A DNA stretch of 49,532 bases. It comes from Peptacetobacter sp. GTDB lineage: Bacteria; Bacillota; Clostridia; Peptostreptococcales; Peptostreptococcaceae. The stretch lies in NCBI RefSeq assembly GCF_029264495.1, contig NZ_JARIBH010000022.1:1-49532 (forward strand), in the 5' to 3' direction. Shown here piece after piece: positions 43,693 to 49,532 of this stretch. Made by a program: the position numbers and the translations under genes. The notes beneath the pieces were generated by a model. It was given only the letters and a program-made list of their open reading frames with translations, had not been told where the DNA came from and did no database searches. Positions within the stretch are counted from its first letter, which is position 1, and each line of letters opens with the position of its first letter.

Positions 43693-46512
43693 ATGGGATA
43701 TCAAAGTGAAGCTCAATTAGAGGAAAATCTAATAAAACAACTTGAAGCACAAAATTTTGATAGAGTTGAAATACCTAATGAAGAAGAATTAGAAAATAAT
43801 TTTAGAAAAGAGCTATTTGAATATAATAAAGAAAAATTAAACAATGAACCATTTACAGATAAAGAATTTGAAAGAATAATGGTACATATAAAAGGAAAGA
43901 GTATTTTTCAAAGTGCTATGATTCTTAGAGATAAATTTATACTTGAAAGAGAAGATGGTAGCGAAGTATATATAGAATTTTTAGATACTAAAAATTGGGA
44001 TAAAAATAGATTTCAAGTTACAAACCAAACAACAGTAAATGGAAAATATAAAAATAGATATGATGTAACAATACTAATAAATGGATTACCTCTTGTACAA
44101 ATAGAATTGAAAAGAAGAGGTATTGATTTAAAAGAAGCGTTTAATCAAATAAATAGATACAGAAAACACTCATACCATGGATTGTATAGATACATACAGA
44201 TATTTGTAATAAGCAATGGAGTAGATACAAAATACTTTGCAAATAGTGATAAAGAAATATTATATAGCTATACATTTTTCTGGAGTGATAAAGAAAATAA
44301 CAGAATAAGTAATTTAAAAGAATTTACAGAAACATTTTTAGACACGACCTTTTTAGCAAAAGTCATATCTAGATATATGGTAACAAATGAAACAGATAAA
44401 TTACTTATGGTTATGCGACCATATCAAATATATGCAGTAGAAGAACTTCTAAAAAGAGCTTTAGAAACAAATAACAATGGATATATATGGCATACAACAG
44501 GTTCAGGAAAGACACTAACATCTTTCAAAGCAAGTCAAATACTCTCAAAAGAAAAAGATATAAAGAAAGTATTTTTCTTGGTGGATAGAAAAGACTTAGA
44601 TTCTCAAACAATATCGGAATTTAATAAATTTGAACCAGATAGTGTAGATACTACAGATAAAACGGATAAACTTATAGATCAGATAAATGATATCAACAAA
44701 CCTCTAATAGTTACTACAATACAAAAAATGGCAAATGCTATAAAAAAATCAAAAATATCCAATAAAAAAGACTCTGAAAATATATCAAAATCATCATTTG
44801 AAAAAAGTATCAAATATGCAGATGTAATAGACCAATATAAAAATGAAAAAGTAATATTTATAATAGATGAATGTCATAGGTCACAATTTGGTAAAATGCA
44901 CAAAGAAATAAACAAACATTTTACAAATGCACAATATTTTGGATTCACAGGAACTCCAAGATTTTACGAAAATAGAAGTAAAGAAGATAGAGTAACAGCA
45001 GATTTATTTGAAAAATGCTTACATACATATTTAATAAAAGACGCCATAAAAGATGGAAATGTACTTGGATTTTCAGTTGAATATATAAAAACTTTTGATG
45101 GTGGATTTGATGAAAATGATGATGAAAAAGTAAAATCAATAGATAAAGAAGAAGTATTTATGGCTGATGAAAGAATAAAATTAGTTTCAGAAAATATAAT
45201 AAAAATACATAATTCAAAAACTAGAAATAAAAAATATACAGCAATACTTACTGTTCAAAGTATAGAAATGCTCATAAAATACTACAAAGCATTTAAAAAT
45301 ATAAATCACGATTTAAAAATAGCAGGAATATATACATTTGGTGCTAATGAAGATAGTGAAGGGAAAGATGAACATTCTAGAGATTCTTTAGAAAAAATTA
45401 TAAATGATTATAATACAATCTTTGATACAAACTATTCAACAGATACATTCTCAAGTTACTTTGCAGATGTATCAAAAAAAGTAAAAAGTGGGAAAATAGA
45501 CATACTAATAGTTGTAAATATGTTCTTAACAGGATTTGATAGTAAAAAATTAAATACACTTTATGTTGATAAAAACTTAAAATATCATGATTTACTACAA
45601 GCATATTCAAGAACTAATAGAGTTGAAGAAAGTACAAAACCATATGGAAATATAGTTTGTTATAGAAATTTAAAGAAAAGAACAGATGAAGCTATAAAAT
45701 TGTTCTCTCAAACCGATAGTACAGATACTGTTCTTATGGGAGACTATGAAGAATACATAAGACAATGGTATAAAAAATTAAAAAATTTAAAAGAAATAGC
45801 ATCTACACCAAACAATGTTGATAAACTTGAAACAGAAGAAGATAAAAAGAAATTTATAATAGCTTTTAGAGAACTTACAAGAGTTTTAACAAAACTAAAT
45901 ACCTTTATTGAATTTGAATTTGATGAAGAAAAACTAGGATTGAGTGAACAAAGCTATCAAGATTATAGAAGTAAATACTATAGAATATATGAAGAATCAA
46001 AAAAAGAAAATGAAAAAACTTCTATATTATCAGATATAGATTTTGGAATAGAACTTATGAGCAGCGATAAAATAAATGTAGGCTACATTATGAATTTAAT
46101 AAGGGATATCGACTTAACCGATAAAAACAAAAGAAATAATGATATAAAAAATATAATAACTGAACTTAATAGAGCTGATAATGAAGATTTAAGACTAAAG
46201 ATTGATTTAATAAAAGAATTTTTAAATAAAGTTGTTCCAAAACTTGAGTCAGATGCAGATATAGACTATGAATACGAAAAATTTGAAAATGAAAAAAGAG
46301 AAGAAGATATATATAACTTCTCTGAAAAAATAGGATTAAACAAATACAAAGTATGTGAATATATTTCTGAATATGAATATTCTGGAATGATAGATAAAAC
46401 AAAAATACGTTCAGATATAAAAAATGATTTAAAACTTAAATTATTAAAAGCAAAAGAAGCAACAAAACAGGTTCAAAATTTCATATATGAGCATATAAGA
46501 AAATTTGCTTAA
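43693..46512 (+). CDS. hsdR: Type I restriction enzyme, R (motor and nuclease) subunit
   Basis: This 939-residue protein cleaves DNA after ATP-driven translocation. The N-terminal nuclease has the PD-(D/E)XK elements YDVTILING and VQIELKRRG (about residues 122-140). The superfamily 2 motor has Walker A TTGSGKT (268-274), DECHRSQFG with D392-E393-C394-H395, and FTGTPRF; later ILIVVNMFLTGFDS and AYSRTNRVEE are helicase motifs. It has the usual length for HsdR. ATG at 43693 follows AGGTGG by 6 bases. The operon order R-M-S is compact and appears intact. Confidence 0.95.
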   Translation: MGYQSEAQLEENLIKQLEAQNFDRVEIPNEEELENNFRKELFEYNKEKLNNEPFTDKEFERIMVHIKGKSIFQSAMILRDKFILEREDGSEVYIEFLDTKNWDKNRFQVTNQTTVNGKYKNRYDVTILINGLPLVQIELKRRGIDLKEAFNQINRYRKHSYHGLYRYIQIFVISNGVDTKYFANSDKEILYSYTFFWSDKENNRISNLKEFTETFLDTTFLAKVISRYMVTNETDKLLMVMRPYQIYAVEELLKRALETNNNGYIWHTTGSGKTLTSFKASQILSKEKDIKKVFFLVDRKDLDSQTISEFNKFEPDSVDTTDKTDKLIDQINDINKPLIVTTIQKMANAIKKSKISNKKDSENISKSSFEKSIKYADVIDQYKNEKVIFIIDECHRSQFGKMHKEINKHFTNAQYFGFTGTPRFYENRSKEDRVTADLFEKCLHTYLIKDAIKDGNVLGFSVEYIKTFDGGFDENDDEKVKSIDKEEVFMADERIKLVSENIIKIHNSKTRNKKYTAILTVQSIEMLIKYYKAFKNINHDLKIAGIYTFGANEDSEGKDEHSRDSLEKIINDYNTIFDTNYSTDTFSSYFADVSKKVKSGKIDILIVVNMFLTGFDSKKLNTLYVDKNLKYHDLLQAYSRTNRVEESTKPYGNIVCYRNLKKRTDEAIKLFSQTDSTDTVLMGDYEEYIRQWYKKLKNLKEIASTPNNVDKLETEEDKKKFIIAFRELTRVLTKLNTFIEFEFDEEKLGLSEQSYQDYRSKYYRIYEESKKENEKTSILSDIDFGIELMSSDKINVGYIMNLIRDIDLTDKNKRNNDIKNIITELNRADNEDLRLKIDLIKEFLNKVVPKLESDADIDYEYEKFENEKREEDIYNFSEKIGLNKYKVCEYISEYEYSGMIDKTKIRSDIKNDLKLKLLKAKEATKQVQNFIYEHIRKFA

Positions 46513-46601
46513 TAATATTATTTTTAAAATAACAGAAAAATTATATAATAAACTAATAAAATTAATATATAAATTAATAAAAAATTAAAGGAAGTAAAAA
46601 A

Positions 46602-48146
46602 ATGTCAACAAATGAAAAACAACAAGAACAACAAAGAGAACTACAAACTAAACTTTGGGCAATAGCTAATGATTTAAGAGGAAATATGGAGGCTGGAGAA
46701 TTTAAAAACTATATTCTTGGTCTAATATTTTACAGATATCTTAGCGAAAAAGTAGAAAACAAAGCAAATGATTTATTATCAGAAGATGGTATAAATTATA
46801 TTGAGGCTTGGAACGATGAAGAAATGAAAGAAGCATTAAAAGAGGAATTACTTGAAGATATAGGATATTTTGTAGAACCTAAATATCTATTTTCAACATT
46901 ACTTCAAGCAATAGAAGAAGGAAAATTTGATATAGAAATGCTTCAAAGTGCAGTAAACAATATAACAGAATCGACATTAGGAACAGATAGTCAAGACGAT
47001 TTTGACCATTTATTTGATGATATGGACTTAACATCTACAAAACTAGGAAAAGATGTAAAAAGTCGCTCAAAACTAATAGCAAAAGTAATGGGAAATATAT
47101 CAAATATAGACTTTTCACACGATGATTCAGAAATAGACGTACTTGGAGATGCATATGAATATCTAATATCACAATTTGCAGCAAATGCAGGTAAAAAAGC
47201 AGGAGAATTTTATACTCCACAACAAGTAAGTAAAATACTTGCAAAAATTGTAACTGCAAATAAAAAAGATTTAAAAAATGTATACGATCCAACTTGTGGT
47301 TCAGGTTCACTACTTCTTCGTGTATCAAAAGAAGCAAATGTTAGAAAATTCTATGGACAAGAACTTACATCTACAACATACAACCTAGCGAGAATGAATA
47401 TGCTACTTCATGATGTAAGTTATGATAGATTCGATATAAAAAATAATGATACACTAGAGCATCCAGAACATATAGATGAAAAATTTGAAGCCATTGTTGC
47501 AAATCCACCATACTCATCAAAGTGGAGTGCAGATAATAAATTCTTAGATGATGAAAGATTTAGCGAATATGGAAAACTTGCTCCAAAATCAAAAGCAGAT
47601 TTTGCTTTTGTACAACATATGATATACCAATTAGAAGATAATGGAACAATGGCAGTAGTATTACCTCATGGTGTACTATTTAGAGGTGCAGCAGAGGGAA
47701 TTATAAGAAAATATATAATAGAAAAAAGAAACCTATTAGATACTGTTATAGGACTTCCTGTAAATATATTCTATGGAACAAGTATTCCAACAGTAATACT
47801 AGTGTTTAAAAAGAATAGAGATAATAAAGATAATGTACTATTTATAGATGCATCAAATGAATTTGAAAAAGGAAAGAACCAAAATAATTTAACAGATGAA
47901 AATGTAGATAAAATAGTTGATACATATATGAAAAGAGAAACTATTGATAAATACTCTTATGTGGCAAGCATAGATGAGATAAAAGAAAATGATTATAACT
48001 TAAACATTCCAAGATATGTAGATACTTTTGAAGAAGAAGAGCCAATAGATTTACAAGCGGTTAGTGAAAGAATATCTAATATTGATAAAGAGATTGCTAG
48101 TATTGATGAACAGTTAGCAGTTTATTTAAGAGAGTTAGGACTTTAA
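46602..48146 (+). CDS. hsdM: Type I DNA methyltransferase, M subunit
   Basis: This 514-residue adenine-N6 methyltransferase has the SAM-binding motif DPTCGSGSLLLR (about residues 229-240) and the catalytic NPPY (301-304). The N-terminal helical domain contains LRGNMEAGEFKNYILGLIFY, typical of HsdM. It joins two HsdM and one HsdS to methylate and protect the host DNA. ATG at 46602 follows AAAGGAAG by about 8 bases. It is 89 bases after hsdR and 15 bases before hsdS. Confidence 0.95.
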   Translation: MSTNEKQQEQQRELQTKLWAIANDLRGNMEAGEFKNYILGLIFYRYLSEKVENKANDLLSEDGINYIEAWNDEEMKEALKEELLEDIGYFVEPKYLFSTLLQAIEEGKFDIEMLQSAVNNITESTLGTDSQDDFDHLFDDMDLTSTKLGKDVKSRSKLIAKVMGNISNIDFSHDDSEIDVLGDAYEYLISQFAANAGKKAGEFYTPQQVSKILAKIVTANKKDLKNVYDPTCGSGSLLLRVSKEANVRKFYGQELTSTTYNLARMNMLLHDVSYDRFDIKNNDTLEHPEHIDEKFEAIVANPPYSSKWSADNKFLDDERFSEYGKLAPKSKADFAFVQHMIYQLEDNGTMAVVLPHGVLFRGAAEGIIRKYIIEKRNLLDTVIGLPVNIFYGTSIPTVILVFKKNRDNKDNVLFIDASNEFEKGKNQNNLTDENVDKIVDTYMKRETIDKYSYVASIDEIKENDYNLNIPRYVDTFEEEEPIDLQAVSERISNIDKEIASIDEQLAVYLRELGL

Positions 48147-48161
48147 GGGGAGGTGGATATA

Positions 48162-49403
48162 ATGAGTAATACACCGAAACTTAGATTTAAAGAATTTAGT
48201 GGAGATTGGGAAAAAACTACGTTAAAACATGTTACAGATAGCTTTGAGTATGGTATGAACTCAGCATCAGCAGAATTTGATGGAGAAAATAAATATATAA
48301 GAATAACAGATATAGATGAAACTACGAGTAAGTATATAAATACAAATGTAGTTTCACCATTAGGAGAATTAGAAGATAAATATTTAGTAAAAGAAAATGA
48401 TATATTATTTGCAAGAACTGGAGCAAGCACAGGAAAAACTTATTTATATGATAAAAAAGATGGAAAATTGTATTTTGCAGGATTCTTAATAAGAGCAAAT
48501 GTAAATAATGATAATAATGCTAAATTTATATTCTTACAAACTAAAACTAAGGTATATGATAAATGGGTTAAGGTAATGTCTATGCGTTCTGGACAACCAG
48601 GTATAAACTCTCAAGAATATGCTAGTTATTCATTTAATACTCCTTCAAAAGAAGAACAAGAAAAAATAGCCTCTTTCTTTTCTTTAATTGATGATAAGAT
48701 TTCTCTGCAAGGTGAAAAGGTTGAGGCTCTTAAAGATTATAAAAAGGGTATAATGCAAAAGATTTTTAGCAAGGAATTAAGATTTAAAGATGATAATGGA
48801 AAAGACTATCCTGAGTGGGAAGAAAAGAAACTTGGAGATTTTACAAAATTAATGCAAAGTGGGTTGTCAAGAAAACTAAGTAACAAGGATATTGGTATTC
48901 CAGTAATAAGATCAAATAATCTTATAGATGGAAAAATAGATGTTTCGGATATAAAATACTGGCATAGTATAGATGATCAAGGTGTAAAATTAGAAAATTA
49001 TTTTTTAAGAGAGAATGATTTATTAGTGAATTTTATAAACAGTTTAGCTCAGATTGGAAAGTGCTCTATATATACTGATGAGCTAAAAAGAAATACTATA
49101 TTTACAACAAATATAATGAGATTAAACTTTGAACATGATATAGATGTAAATTATATATTCAATTATTTCCAATTAAAAAAATATAATGATTACATTCGAT
49201 CAATAACAAAACCTGCTGTTAATCAAGCAAGTTTTACAACTGCTGACTTTAAGAGATTTAAGGTTGATTTACCTAATATAGAAGAACAAATAAAAATAGG
49301 TAAGTTATTAAAGATGCTAGATTCTAAGATAGAAAAAGAACAAGAGAAGTTAGACTCTTTAAACGAATACAAAAAAGGACTACTACAACAGATGTTTGTT
49401 TAA
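48162..49403 (+). CDS. hsdS: Type I restriction-modification specificity subunit
   Basis: This 413-residue subunit recognises a split DNA sequence by two target-recognition domains. Each half begins with a motif such as PKLRFKEFSGDWEKTTL or LRFKDDNGKDYPEWEEKKLG and ends with a helical spacer: EEQEKIASFFSLIDDKISLQ in the middle and EEQIKIGKLLKMLDSKIEKE at the end, each finishing in YKKGIMQKIF/YKKGLLQQMF. The start is ATG at 48162 with GGGGAGGTG 7 bases upstream. No inverted repeat to a second hsdS fragment is visible within the window. Confidence 0.94.
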   Translation: MSNTPKLRFKEFSGDWEKTTLKHVTDSFEYGMNSASAEFDGENKYIRITDIDETTSKYINTNVVSPLGELEDKYLVKENDILFARTGASTGKTYLYDKKDGKLYFAGFLIRANVNNDNNAKFIFLQTKTKVYDKWVKVMSMRSGQPGINSQEYASYSFNTPSKEEQEKIASFFSLIDDKISLQGEKVEALKDYKKGIMQKIFSKELRFKDDNGKDYPEWEEKKLGDFTKLMQSGLSRKLSNKDIGIPVIRSNNLIDGKIDVSDIKYWHSIDDQGVKLENYFLRENDLLVNFINSLAQIGKCSIYTDELKRNTIFTTNIMRLNFEHDIDVNYIFNYFQLKKYNDYIRSITKPAVNQASFTTADFKRFKVDLPNIEEQIKIGKLLKMLDSKIEKEQEKLDSLNEYKKGLLQQMFV

Positions 49404-49405
49404 CA

Positions 49406-49434
49406 AAAAAGGACTGTGTTATACAGTCCTTTTA
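49406..49434 (+). terminator. Terminator after the hsd operon
   Basis: AAAAGGACTG and CAGTCCTTTT form a perfect 10-bp stem around TGTTATA. Confidence 0.88.
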
Positions 49435-49463
49435 AATTTTAAAATCAATTTTCTCTTTAAATC

Positions 49464-49492
49464 TTGCATATATACTAAAAAATTTCTATAAT
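49464..49492 (+). promoter_or_regulatory. Sigma-A promoter for a gene beyond the right edge
   Basis: TTGCAT (49464-49469) and TATAAT (49487-49492) are 17 bases apart. A binding site TAGGAG at about 49515 and a final AT at 49531-49532 suggest that a start codon ATG is cut by the edge. Confidence 0.65.
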
Positions 49493-49532
49493 TAATAATG
49501 ATAACTAAAATATTAGTAGGAGAATTTATTAT

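Noticed and set aside
48162-49403. Phase-variable hsdS with inverted repeats
   Set aside because: No long inverted repeat or invertase is visible within the window; it could only lie beyond the right edge.

Overview
The window is chromosomal DNA of a very AT-rich, low-GC Gram-positive strict anaerobe. Strong A/G-rich ribosome binding sites, Clostridia-type gene content and a complete selenocysteine-dependent glycine reductase operon point to the Peptostreptococcaceae or close relatives (Peptostreptococcus/Clostridioides-like). The family assignment is fairly safe; genus is a guess. No rRNA, tRNA, CRISPR array or insertion sequence is visible.

Layout. 1-2004 (minus): the end of an aromatic-amino-acid-type ABC transporter (ATPase cut by the left edge, then permease), preceded by a strong promoter, a 16-codon leader peptide ending Phe-Tyr-Tyr-Ser-His-Tyr, and two nearly identical tandem terminators. 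2470-5680 (plus): NAD(P)HX repair enzyme, then an NfeD/SPFH membrane pair. 5974-14340: [FeFe] hydrogenase, a DUF1846 protein, DNA polymerase IV, a MATE exporter, an S1-domain protein and a PHP phosphatase. 14385-20415: an unknown membrane protein, a thioesterase, a YgiQ radical SAM protein, then two-subunit fumarase plus malic enzyme. 20653-24842: TtcA-like protein, DnaQ-like exonuclease, monofunctional peptidoglycan glycosyltransferase, a small Cys-pair protein and butyrate kinase. 24912-26366 (minus): CstA. 27013-30084: nadABC. 30166-31842: M3 peptidase.

32137-40672 is the metabolic centrepiece: promoter, glycine riboswitch with terminator, then grdX-trxB-trxA-grdE-grdA-grdB-grdC-grdD. grdA and grdB each contain an in-frame UGA read as selenocysteine, so naive gene calling cuts off grdA's start and splits grdB. 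The products reduce glycine to acetyl phosphate and ammonia with electrons from NADPH via thioredoxin. Hydrogenase, butyrate kinase and fumarase/malic enzyme suit an amino-acid-fermenting anaerobe.

40773-43384 holds divergent guaB (minus) and xpt (plus), both purine genes. Between them are three perfect 21-bp tandem repeats running into an inverted repeat that overlaps the xpt -35 box, which looks like an operator array. The GuaB sequence resembles the IMP dehydrogenase of the protist Tritrichomonas as I remember it. 43693-49403 is a complete type I restriction-modification operon (hsdR-hsdM-hsdS), and a promoter plus ribosome binding site at the right edge announce another gene.

The most interesting item is the transporter leader at 1660-2004. 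Its segments can form a classical translation-coupled attenuator, and the two terminators share arm sequences such that opening the first could disarm the second (a domino antiterminator). Next are the 21-bp operator array, the protist-like GuaB and the hairpin series between grdB and grdC.
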